From G963665815 sp942492065 (lineage in GTDB: Bacteria; Cloacimonadota; Cloacimonadia; Cloacimonadales; JAIOQZ01): a stretch of 64,000 nucleotides of DNA. Below, piece by piece: positions 1 to 6,770 of this stretch. The position numbers and the translations under genes are program-made. The stretch is taken from NCBI GenBank assembly GCA_942492065.1, contig CALODV010000013.1, forward strand, positions 62,001 through 126,000, in the 5' to 3' direction. The notes beneath the pieces were generated by a model. That model saw only the letters and a program-made list of their open reading frames with translations. It searched no databases and was not told where the DNA came from. The first letter of the stretch is position 1. Each line of letters starts with the position of its first letter.

Positions 1-799
1 CTTCTATGTCAAGATTAAATCCTGAATCGAAGATATTTTCTCCAAGGAGACCATACTCACGAGCCTGCTCGATCGCTTTATTCAAACGGTTTATACATAA
101 TTTGTATTCACCGCGAATATATATGTAAGCTTTGGTTGCGCCAACAGCATATGATCCGATCATAATACCTTCGAGAAGTTTATGAGGATCACCTTCCATA
201 ATAAGACGATCTTTGAAAGTTCCAGGTTCACCTTCGTCAGCATTGATAACAAATAATTTTTGTTCAGCTTCGATTGGTGCTGTGAAACTCCATTTGAGTC
301 CGGCAGGGAATCCTGCTCCACCACGTCCTCTCAGACCTGATTTCTTAACTTCGTCAATGATAGCCATTGGCTTCATGTTAAGAAGTGCTTTTTCCCATGC
401 TATGTAACCGCCTGCTCCAAGATATTCTTCAATGTTTTCAGGATCGATAACACCTGAGTTTTTGAGAACGATTCTTGTGTCGTAGTTCATGTCAATCTGA
501 ACTTTTTCAGGAGCTGTCATAAGCAGTCTTTTTACAGGACGGCCTTTTACAAAGTGCTCGTTAACAAGTTCTGCAGCATCTTCTACTTTGAGGTTAATAT
601 ATGTAACGTTGTCAGGATAAACAACACAGTTCACGCCTTTATCAAAGAAATTAAGTGAACCGGTTTCAAGTACTTCTACTTCTTCCTGAAGACCGTTTTT
701 TTCTATTTCAGCTTTGATTGCAGCTTGAACAGCACTTGTTCCTGCAGCAATACTAGCATCGTCCATACCGAATAAAATGTGAGTGCGTGTAGTTTTCAT
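1..799 (-). CDS. NuoF/HndC-like NADH-binding flavoprotein subunit, partial (3' end outside window)
   Basis: This is the FMN/NAD(H)-binding subunit of a bifurcating hydrogenase or NADH dehydrogenase-type complex. The reading frame starts at 799 and is open to the window edge, about 266 residues. An N-terminal thioredoxin-like segment is followed by GLRGRGGAGFPAGLKW (the FMN/NAD-site glycine-rich loop) and NADEGEPGTFKDR, both diagnostic of NuoF, HydB and HndC. Its ATG overlaps the stop of the NuoE-like gene in a TAATG junction, implying translational coupling. The iron-sulfur C-terminal half is not visible, so NuoF and HydB/HndC cannot be separated here. The Rex and HndB-like neighbours favour the hydrogenase type. 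Confidence 0.9.
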   Translation of the reverse strand, partial: MKTTRTHILFGMDDASIAAGTSAVQAAIKAEIEKNGLQEEVEVLETGSLNFFDKGVNCVVYPDNVTYINLKVEDAAELVNEHFVKGRPVKRLLMTAPEKVQIDMNYDTRIVLKNSGVIDPENIEEYLGAGGYIAWEKALLNMKPMAIIDEVKKSGLRGRGGAGFPAGLKWSFTAPIEAEQKLFVINADEGEPGTFKDRLIMEGDPHKLLEGIMIGSYAVGATKAYIYIRGEYKLCINRLNKAIEQAREYGLLGENIFDSGFNLDIE

Positions 800-1254
800 T
801 ATTCGCCTCCTCTGATTTCATCGATGATCTTTTTAACTCTGTCAGGAGTAAGGTCACCGTAAACATCTTCGTTCACCATCATTACAGGAGCGTTACCGCA
901 AACACCGAGGCATGCGCAGAGTTCAAGAGTAAATTCACCGTCTTGAGTTGTTTCGCCTGTTTTTACTCCAAGATAATCTTTGAGTGTTTTGTGAACAGCG
1001 TCTGAACCTTTAAGCCAGCATGGAGGAGATTCACACAAACGGATAATGTTCTTTCCTCTTGGTTTTGTTGAGTACATTGTGTAGAATGTAAGAACACCGA
1101 AAATGTGACTTTCCGGTACATTGAGATAGTTAGATACAGCAGCAACAGCTTCTTCAGAGATATAATGCTGAGGATGCTGATCCTGAATATCATGCAGGAT
1201 GTAAATCAGATTAGATTTTACAGCTTCGTACTTTTCGAAAATCTTATCGTACAT
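799..1254 (-). CDS. NuoE/HndA-like [2Fe-2S] thioredoxin-fold subunit
   Basis: This 151-residue protein is of normal length for the NuoE/HydC family, which passes electrons between the flavin subunit and downstream clusters. The four cluster ligands are visible as CESPPC and CACLGVC, in the usual C-x4-C ... C-x3-C arrangement. A helical N-terminus precedes the thioredoxin fold. AAGGAG lies just upstream of the ATG. It is the third gene of the rex-HndB-like-nuoE-nuoF series and overlaps nuoF by one base. Confidence 0.92.
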   Translation of the reverse strand: MYDKIFEKYEAVKSNLIYILHDIQDQHPQHYISEEAVAAVSNYLNVPESHIFGVLTFYTMYSTKPRGKNIIRLCESPPCWLKGSDAVHKTLKDYLGVKTGETTQDGEFTLELCACLGVCGNAPVMMVNEDVYGDLTPDRVKKIIDEIRGGE

Positions 1255-1288
1255 AATTTCTCCTTATATTATTTTTTTGAGTTCTTTC

Positions 1289-1651
1289 TTATTCTGCTGC
1301 AGCAACGTATTCTGCTACAACTTCTCCACCGATGATGTGTTTTTCCATTACTTCGGCAACTTTTTCAGGATTCATGTATCCGTATGTAACTTGAGGCATG
1401 TCTTTTACGTATACATCTACTACAGGTTCCATTGAGGAAATTCCTTTTTCTCCTGTTTGTGTTACAACAACATCAGTAAGCCCTTTTGCCTGGATTGCTT
1501 CCAGGAATGCTTTCATTACCTGACGGGCACCCATTGCGATTCCGGATGTTCCCATGGAAACAACAATCTTTACACGGTGATCAGCATTTCTTAAAGCCAT
1601 GTTTTGCTGAGCTTTTTCTCTGATCTTACGTAATTCTTCGAGTTTTTTCAT
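1289..1651 (-). CDS. HndB-like ferredoxin-fold subunit lacking cluster cysteines
   Basis: This 120-residue protein matches HndB (subunit B of NADP-reducing hydrogenase) in length and layout: a basic helix, then MGTSGIAMGAR, a VTQTGEKGISSMEP segment, then VTYGYMNPEKV. In the usual family the MGT is followed by Cys and the TQTG by CxxxC. Here those positions are Ser, Glu and Ser, and the protein has no cysteine at all, so it cannot carry a [2Fe-2S] cluster through the usual ligands. GGAGG precedes the ATG. A structural or regulatory role in the complex is inference. Confidence 0.75.
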   Translation of the reverse strand: MKKLEELRKIREKAQQNMALRNADHRVKIVVSMGTSGIAMGARQVMKAFLEAIQAKGLTDVVVTQTGEKGISSMEPVVDVYVKDMPQVTYGYMNPEKVAEVMEKHIIGGEVVAEYVAAAE

Positions 1652-1685
1652 CCAATTCCTCCAAATAATTTTGGTTTAGTTTTTT

Positions 1686-2330
1686 TTATTTGTATTCTAT
1701 CAAATTTCTTTTGTTATGGTGGTAGGTTACCACTGCCATGTTGCAGTACAGACAAGTCTGCTCCACAAACACATATTCAGGCACTTTAATGCGGACGGTA
1801 GTAAAGTTCCACAAAGTAGTAATCTTGTTATCGACAAGCATATCCGCCGCATTCTGTGCTTCTGAAGCAGGGGTTGCAATGATTCCAACCTGAATATCAA
1901 ATTCATCACGGATTTTTTCGAGGTCTTCATTTGAATAGACTTTGAGTCCTTTTACATGTGTTCCGAATTTTGCAGGATCGTTATCTGTTAGAGCTTTAAT
2001 ACTTAAGCCTGTAACATTCATATCGTGATAACGCAGCAGCGCTCTGGCGAGGTTTCCTGCCCCAACCACGATTGTATTGAGGGAATGATCCCAGCCTAAG
2101 AATTCTTCGATTAAAATGATTGACTCGTCAACTTTGTGACCGACTCTTGGTTTCCCTGTGAGTCCTGCGATAGTAAGGTCTTTTCTGACCTGAGTAGGAT
2201 ATATTTTTAAATTGCGTGCTATTTCTGAAGCCGAAGTAAATTCCACATCGGCTGCTTTGAGTTCTTTTAAAAATTCAAGGTATAACGGTAAACGACGTAT
2301 AGTATACAATGAAACAGAATCATTCATCAT
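1686..2330 (-). CDS. rex: Redox-sensing transcriptional repressor Rex
   Basis: Rex senses the NADH/NAD+ ratio and represses fermentation, hydrogenase and respiration genes. The protein has the N-terminal winged helix (SEIARNLKIYPTQVRKDL), a Rossmann fold with VVGAGNLARALL, and the C-terminal domain-swap helix. The ATG at 2330 is chosen because AAGGA lies 9 nt upstream; a TTG at 2348 would overlap that Shine-Dalgarno. As first gene of the redox operon it probably controls itself and the NuoE/F-type genes behind it. Confidence 0.93.
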   Translation of the reverse strand: MMNDSVSLYTIRRLPLYLEFLKELKAADVEFTSASEIARNLKIYPTQVRKDLTIAGLTGKPRVGHKVDESIILIEEFLGWDHSLNTIVVGAGNLARALLRYHDMNVTGLSIKALTDNDPAKFGTHVKGLKVYSNEDLEKIRDEFDIQVGIIATPASEAQNAADMLVDNKITTLWNFTTVRIKVPEYVFVEQTCLYCNMAVVTYHHNKRNLIEYK

Positions 2331-2608
2331 TAATTCAGTTCCTTCCAATTCAATATTTTTATATCAATATTTTTGGGTCGATTTTAAAGTCAAGCTAAAT
2401 ATTAGTTTTTTTACACCTTTTTTCGGGGTATAAATCAATGGCTATTATAAAGTGTGTTATGGCTGTATTTTGGCTTGAGATAAGGGCTGAATGTTAGCCA
2501 AGGGTAACTTGGGGGAAAGGTATTTCAGAAGGAGGATTTAGCGATTAACAGTTAAGTTTTCACTACTAGGATTCAAAAAGGATTGACAGACTTATCTTTG
2601 ATCTTAGC
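2331..2608. other. Intergenic region upstream of rex
   Basis: No gene is seen here. On the minus strand a TTGACT followed by AT-rich sequence about 60-70 bp before the rex start could be its promoter. An imperfect inverted repeat TTTACACC (2410-2417) / GGTATAAA (2427-2434) may be an operator, but it is not the canonical Rex site TTGTGA-N6-TCACAA. On the plus strand TTGACA (2583-2588) with TAGCAT (2605-2610) at 16 bp spacing could be the original promoter of the interrupted SIR2-type gene. Confidence 0.3.
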
Positions 2609-2681
2609 ATTGTCCTATAATTCATTATAGGAGTGACCATTATGATTCGTGAGCTTACAGAAAAAATGAAAAAGGAAAGAT
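2609..2681 (+). repeat. 73-bp direct repeat, left copy flanking the prophage
   Basis: It is identical over 73 bases to 39012-39084. It contains the palindrome CCTATAATTCATTATAGG (2614-2631), an AGGAG Shine-Dalgarno, and the first 13 codons of the SIR2-type gene. Sequences diverge immediately outside both copies: c versus a before the repeat, a versus t after it. The last T may belong to the element, making the repeat 72 bp. Confidence 0.95.
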
Positions 2682-2764
2682 ATATCCCGCCACCGAGTTT
2701 GGCGAAAACAGTCACTAAATTGGCGAAAACGCACTTTTCAGCCCAAAATGACCGTTTGAAATGA
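2642..2764 (+). pseudogene. 5' stub of the SIR2-STAND gene, cut by the prophage left end
   Basis: ATG at 2642 with AGGAG upstream encodes MIRELTEKMKKER, identical to the first 13 residues of the intact SIR2-STAND protein at 39045. It then runs into prophage sequence and stops at 2762-2764 after 40 codons. The tail residues derive from the phage end repeats and have no meaning as protein. Confidence 0.85.
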
Positions 2765-2933
2765 ACATCTGACCTTCACGAGTTTGGCGAAAATCAAAAC
2801 CACCCGAAAAAACTTGCACGAGTTTGGCAGTAAATTCAACAAAAAATGCCAATCTTGTGCAAGTCGAACAGTCACAAGATTGGCAAAAATTCAGAGTTAT
2901 GAACCTATAAACGATCACTAATTTGGCGAAAAA
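2695..2933. repeat. Left-end cluster of putative transposase-binding sites
   Basis: Seven related sites with consensus TCAC(A/T/G)A(A/G)TTTGGCGAAAA occur within 240 bp. Direct copies lie near 2695-2708, 2711-2729, 2777-2794, 2817-2833, 2872-2890 and 2914-2933, and an inverted copy at 2847-2863. The same motif recurs at the right end. Mu-family transposases bind several such end sites to assemble the transpososome, so this is the expected function. Actual binding is inferred. Confidence 0.8.
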
Positions 2934-3682
2934 TCCCAGTTACCTATCAGCAATTCCTTATAAATTAGATCACCGGTACGCACAATTCCCTTCTGTCTGG
3001 AGAGTGGAATCATAGGAAATTCAGCGAATAACTCCCGGGCTTCCGGGCAGTCATCAAGTGAAAGCAGCCATTTACCTTTGATCGTCCTCAGACAATCCCG
3101 AAACGCCTTATGATCAAACTCTCTGGCATTATCATATCTGGCACCGGTAACATAAGGCGGATCAAAGTAAAAGAAGGCTGAAGGGCTGTCATAGTACTTA
3201 ATCAAGTCTTTATAGTCCTTACCCTCGATCTGTACATGGTCAAGCCTTTTAGACAGCGCTCGTATCGCATCCAGCTTGTTTCTCAGACTCTTCTGAGCTC
3301 CTTCTCTTCTTGCACCAAACGAGTCCCCCTGAGCTCCAAAACTGAAGGTAATCACATAGAAAAAACGAGCAGCCTTTTGCAGCTCAGTAAGCCCTTCCCA
3401 TTGCATCATCTTGCCGAACATGATCCTGCCGGCAGGTAGTTTCTCAAGTTCGATTATAAGGGCTTCAGGATGATACTTCACCTGAAGAAACAGGTTAGTC
3501 AACCGCTCATCCAGATCATTATAAACCTCGGTTTTAGCCCATCTGTCTTTATACAGTAAAAGCCAGCCGGCACCACCGAACGGCTCTATGTACTTTCCAA
3601 TGTTATCAGGCACAAATTGTGCAATAGTTTTACGTAGTAGACGCTTGCTTCCCATCCATGGAATAATTGAATTTGTAGGCAT
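2918..3682 (-). CDS. Dam-like D12-class adenine-N6 DNA methyltransferase
   Basis: It transfers a methyl group from SAM to adenine in DNA, probably protecting phage DNA from host restriction. It has WMGSKR near the N-terminus, the SAM-binding PFGGAGW, and the catalytic DPPY. About 254 residues is typical for the D12 class. The start at 3682 is chosen over an upstream codon because AGGAG sits 10 nt before it and it forms a TAATG junction with the small ORF upstream. It is the last gene of the leftward late operon, and its 3' end runs into the left-end sites. Confidence 0.9.
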   Translation of the reverse strand: MPTNSIIPWMGSKRLLRKTIAQFVPDNIGKYIEPFGGAGWLLLYKDRWAKTEVYNDLDERLTNLFLQVKYHPEALIIELEKLPAGRIMFGKMMQWEGLTELQKAARFFYVITFSFGAQGDSFGARREGAQKSLRNKLDAIRALSKRLDHVQIEGKDYKDLIKYYDSPSAFFYFDPPYVTGARYDNAREFDHKAFRDCLRTIKGKWLLSLDDCPEARELFAEFPMIPLSRQKGIVRTGDLIYKELLIGNWDFSPN

Positions 3683-3882
3683 TAAATTGTTGCTCCTGAA
3701 GTAGAAAAAGCGTCGCACCCTCGACCAAGAACACTCCTATTCAAGTGCTTGGGCATAAACCCAAAGATGCGACGCAATATATCAGTTTTAATTGATTTAT
3801 CGGTCGCTTGAATAGGTCTCAGCTCTTGGTCGAAGCTAATAACAAGGTTTGATTTTGAAATTAAATTGTCAACTGTAATCAT
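3682..3882 (-). CDS. Possible 66-aa ORF overlapping a structured region
   Basis: The frame starts 6 nt after the endolysin stop, behind an AGAGAGTG that could serve as a ribosome-binding site, and its stop overlaps the methylase ATG (TAATG). That coupling favours translation. Against it, most of the frame is occupied by interlocked inverted repeats (3710-3833) and the protein resembles nothing I recognise. It may be the fortuitous reading of an RNA element. Confidence 0.3.
   Translation of the reverse strand: MITVDNLISKSNLVISFDQELRPIQATDKSIKTDILRRIFGFMPKHLNRSVLGRGCDAFSTSGATI
3710..3833. other. Interlocked inverted repeats, possible pseudoknotted RNA
   Basis: Three perfect arm pairs are visible: GCGTCGCA (3710-3717) with TGCGACGC (3768-3775); TCGACCAAGA (3721-3730) with TCTTGGTCGA (3824-3833); and CCTATTCAAG (3736-3745) with CTTGAATAGG (3807-3816). 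A small hairpin TTGGG/CCCAA sits at 3749-3764. The first pair crosses the other two, so all cannot form one simple hairpin. Candidates are a phage ncRNA, a regulatory leader for the methylase, or a protein-binding DNA site. Confidence 0.6.
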
Positions 3883-3888
3883 ACTAAA

Positions 3889-4476
3889 TTACACTCTCTT
3901 CAACCAGCCACGCACATATTTCCTCTGACTCGGTTTCATACTCGCTATAACTATATAATGATATCCCTGCATAATACGCATCATCTCATTCAAATATGCA
4001 ATATCACCGCATTTAATGCAGGTCTGCACTCGTTTATAAGTCTGCCTGCCGGCAATCCCATCCTTAATAAGATCTTCACCATACTCCCGACTGCCGTCCT
4101 TCATTTTCCTGTTTAAAAGATTAAGGCAGATCTGCAAGAATTCAGCAGCAGTCTCCTGACCGCAATTCACATTAATATCAAACATCCGATGTGCCAATTC
4201 TTCATCCGTTATATTGTCATAACCCGGTTTCTCCCAGTACTTGAGCCTGAACAGAGCTTTTGCAGCCTGTCGTAAAGCCGGATCGTTGTTCAATACTTCA
4301 ACATATTTATTTGGAAAAGTCTCCTTAATTTCATCAACGTATTTCCACCATTCCCAGTCTCCGTTAAACATTCTGGCAATACCAAAAACAGTCTCACCGC
4401 CTGCATCATCCGGATCACATGAATAACCGGCTTCAATCAAAGCTAATTTAGGGTACATCTTATCAAAATAGTCCAT
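3889..4476 (-). CDS. Endolysin, GH108-type N-acetylmuramidase
   Basis: It cleaves the glycan strand of peptidoglycan to release phage. IEAGYSCDPDDAGGETVFGIA matches the GH108 signature, with the catalytic Glu in the E-x-GY segment and the GGET motif. The C-terminal half, with KDGIAGRQT, resembles the peptidoglycan-binding domain usual in this family. About 195 residues is typical. The ATG at 4476 has AAAGGAG 6 nt upstream. No signal peptide is seen, so a separate holin is expected. Confidence 0.82.
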   Translation of the reverse strand: MDYFDKMYPKLALIEAGYSCDPDDAGGETVFGIARMFNGDWEWWKYVDEIKETFPNKYVEVLNNDPALRQAAKALFRLKYWEKPGYDNITDEELAHRMFDINVNCGQETAAEFLQICLNLLNRKMKDGSREYGEDLIKDGIAGRQTYKRVQTCIKCGDIAYLNEMMRIMQGYHYIVIASMKPSQRKYVRGWLKRV

Positions 4477-4490
4477 TCTAACTCCTTTGC

Positions 4491-5138
4491 TTATATAAAT
4501 GTAAAGCCAGATCCACCCACAACCATCCATGCATGGTCGCTGTTGGATACAAGCATTACGCAATCTCCAAGACTATCAAATTCTATCGTTCCTTCGTTTC
4601 CTTCGCCTCCCGGATATATAACACATTTATCTGCACTATTAGCTGTTAGCGTTGCTTTATTACCAGTCTTCAGTTTGGTGTATGTTGCAATAACGAATTT
4701 ACCTGCTTTTCCTGCAATTGCCGGTAATACTACAGCAACATCCTTATCATTGGTATCAGTATCAAATTCAAGGACTTGCAGATCAGAATCAGTTAGAACA
4801 ACCGTTGATATCGAATTGATAACCGTCTTGGCTGTCATACCGTCGCATTGCATAAATCTCCCGGGATTAAGCCCAAGCCAGCCGGTATGTAGAAATCCAC
4901 CTGTAGGATTATCTTTACTGACCACTATGCCATTATTACCCTGACTCAGCGAATAACCATCTAATGTATCGGCATCGATACCGGCAGCAGTTAATTCAGC
5001 TATTACCTTATTTACAATCGTCTCTATCAGAACCGTTCTGACTCTATCATCTGAAGAGCTGTCTGCTCCTTTATCTACAATCAGTACATCCTTATCATCA
5101 GGATTACTATCTAATGGATATGTATTAGGTCGTGGCAT
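4491..5138 (-). CDS. Tail fibre or tail-tip protein (putative)
   Basis: This 215-residue protein starts with a polar segment (SNPDDKDVLIVDKG, typical of short phage tail-fibre N-termini), then a DADTLDGYSLSQ motif often seen in fibre repeats, then a Gly/Thr-rich beta-rich C-terminus. It lies downstream of the tape-measure and baseplate-region genes and just before the endolysin, the usual place for a receptor-binding fibre. It overlaps the upstream gene by 14 nt. Confidence 0.55.
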   Translation of the reverse strand: MPRPNTYPLDSNPDDKDVLIVDKGADSSSDDRVRTVLIETIVNKVIAELTAAGIDADTLDGYSLSQGNNGIVVSKDNPTGGFLHTGWLGLNPGRFMQCDGMTAKTVINSISTVVLTDSDLQVLEFDTDTNDKDVAVVLPAIAGKAGKFVIATYTKLKTGNKATLTANSADKCVIYPGGEGNEGTIEFDSLGDCVMLVSNSDHAWMVVGGSGFTFI

Positions 5139-5691
5139 GTGTTTCTCCTCCTGAATTAACGGTTACTGAAGGGTTAGGATTCTCATATCCAAGCACATCA
5201 GCACCATTCTCATCTATTATATGGTTACCGGTTTCATCTATAACAAAACTGAAGTTATCCGGTAGTGTTAAAATTGTATTTAGCTCATAGTAGCCAACTG
5301 ATTCCAAAGTCATTTTATAAGCATCAATTTGCAGTGAATCTTTATAATGATAAGGCGTAAATTCAGTAACAAAGCACCATACTTTCTGATATGAATCTGT
5401 CTCAGGTATCACATAAACACAGCTTCCAACAGGGCAATTGTTTTGAAGATCTGTCAGTTGCGTATTGAATACCAGTGAACTGCTGGGGTCATCCACCACA
5501 ACCAGTTCAAATTTTGCATAATGCCCTTTTGTAATAAGTGTTCTCCTGCCTGTTAATACCGACTTATGCATTATCTGATCAGGCACCTGTAAATTGCTTT
5601 TAAACTGGCAAATCGCTTCCAGATTATTGAAATCAATGTTGATATCACTATTGTATATTCTTGGTAATTTAGAACCTAATATAACGCCCAT
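5125..5691 (-). CDS. Tail or baseplate-region protein of unknown function
   Basis: This 188-residue protein has no motif I recognise; predicted mixed alpha/beta composition. Its start overlaps the stop of the upstream gene (TAATG) behind GAGAGGGCGG, so it is co-translated with the tail proteins. Position between a large tail-tip candidate and the fibre candidate suggests a distal tail component. Confidence 0.5.
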   Translation of the reverse strand: MGVILGSKLPRIYNSDINIDFNNLEAICQFKSNLQVPDQIMHKSVLTGRRTLITKGHYAKFELVVVDDPSSSLVFNTQLTDLQNNCPVGSCVYVIPETDSYQKVWCFVTEFTPYHYKDSLQIDAYKMTLESVGYYELNTILTLPDNFSFVIDETGNHIIDENGADVLGYENPNPSVTVNSGGETHATT

Positions 5692-6770
5692 TATACCGCC
5701 CTCTCATATGTCATAGTACAGTTCCTAACATCAAATTTGAGCGAGTAACAGAAACAGGTATAATCGTATTCAGATAGAAGAGTTGTAACCTCTTTTGTAT
5801 CGGCTAAACCTTGAAAATATGCCAGAAATACCTGTGCAATCTGCTCCTGCAAATCATTTATCCTGTGGATCCTGTAACTGGTCGGTGCACTCAAGTAATA
5901 CAGCTCCAGATTATCAATTATAGAAAGACTCCTGTTTGCCGTATCTGTTGGAGAATCAGTGCGGTAATCAGCTTCAGAAACATCTTCATCAATCCATGTA
6001 AGATCAAACAGTTTACTCAGCTCAACATTACTTTGAGATACGCTGAAACTGCTGATAGTAGTCTGTTTCTTATCACCAATCTTAAATATCAGATCTGCAT
6101 CAGTAAAATATCGATAATGCACCGGTAGCAGGTAGTATTTGTTGTCATGAAATACAAGCTGAACCTGTAACAATTGCAGCAAACCAACCACCACATCATA
6201 TAGATTGCTAAATGTTCTGTCCTCATTATCTGTACATCCGTAAAATTCAATCTGCTTCAACTGCAAACCAATATTGCGATATCTCATTATTGAATTATTG
6301 TAATTGTAAGGACTTGCCAGATCTCCAACCGAATCAATTACATCCACATTCAAACACTGCTTCATAACTGATTTAATAAAGTGAATAACCGACACATAGC
6401 TCTCATCCCAGTATTCATAAGTATATCCAAAAGCCTTATAATCAGCCATTGTATTGTTTATGTCTGTAAACCAGAATCGGCGTACATCCTGTACACTGTA
6501 ATCAGATAACTTTGACAGATAGTTAACCGCTTTTATATTATATAAATACTTGTCATAATCATACTCAACACTCTCAATTATCAGACGAAAAATAGAAGTC
6601 CCGTTTAGCTTGATAATCAGGATATCTCCCGGAACAGGTACAACTCCACAGATACTGATACTTGTAGTAGTATTAACCATTGAATAATCATAGTTAACTC
6701 GTCTCGATAACCCATTAATTTTTATCACAGTATCGGAGATGTCAGCATTGTTCAGATACACCCTAATCAT
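5691..6770 (-). CDS. Tail-tip / baseplate protein (putative)
   Basis: This beta-rich protein of about 359 residues follows the tape measure, where distal tail or hub proteins are normally encoded. The N-terminus (RVYLNNADISDTVIKINGL) resembles the start of phage tail proteins built on a hub-like beta barrel. The ATG at 6770 has GGTGGAG 6 nt upstream and overlaps the tape-measure stop. Function is inferred from order, not from a recognised motif. Confidence 0.5.
   Translation of the reverse strand: MIRVYLNNADISDTVIKINGLSRRVNYDYSMVNTTTSISICGVVPVPGDILIIKLNGTSIFRLIIESVEYDYDKYLYNIKAVNYLSKLSDYSVQDVRRFWFTDINNTMADYKAFGYTYEYWDESYVSVIHFIKSVMKQCLNVDVIDSVGDLASPYNYNNSIMRYRNIGLQLKQIEFYGCTDNEDRTFSNLYDVVVGLLQLLQVQLVFHDNKYYLLPVHYRYFTDADLIFKIGDKKQTTISSFSVSQSNVELSKLFDLTWIDEDVSEADYRTDSPTDTANRSLSIIDNLELYYLSAPTSYRIHRINDLQEQIAQVFLAYFQGLADTKEVTTLLSEYDYTCFCYSLKFDVRNCTMTYERAV

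Noticed and set aside
2410..2434. Rex operator upstream of rex
   Set aside because: The inverted repeat TTTACACC/GGTATAAA does not match the TTGTGA-type Rex consensus.
2695..2933. CRISPR-like or iteron replication origin at the prophage left end
   Set aside because: The same degenerate sites recur at the right end in mixed orientation, which fits transposase-binding sites better.
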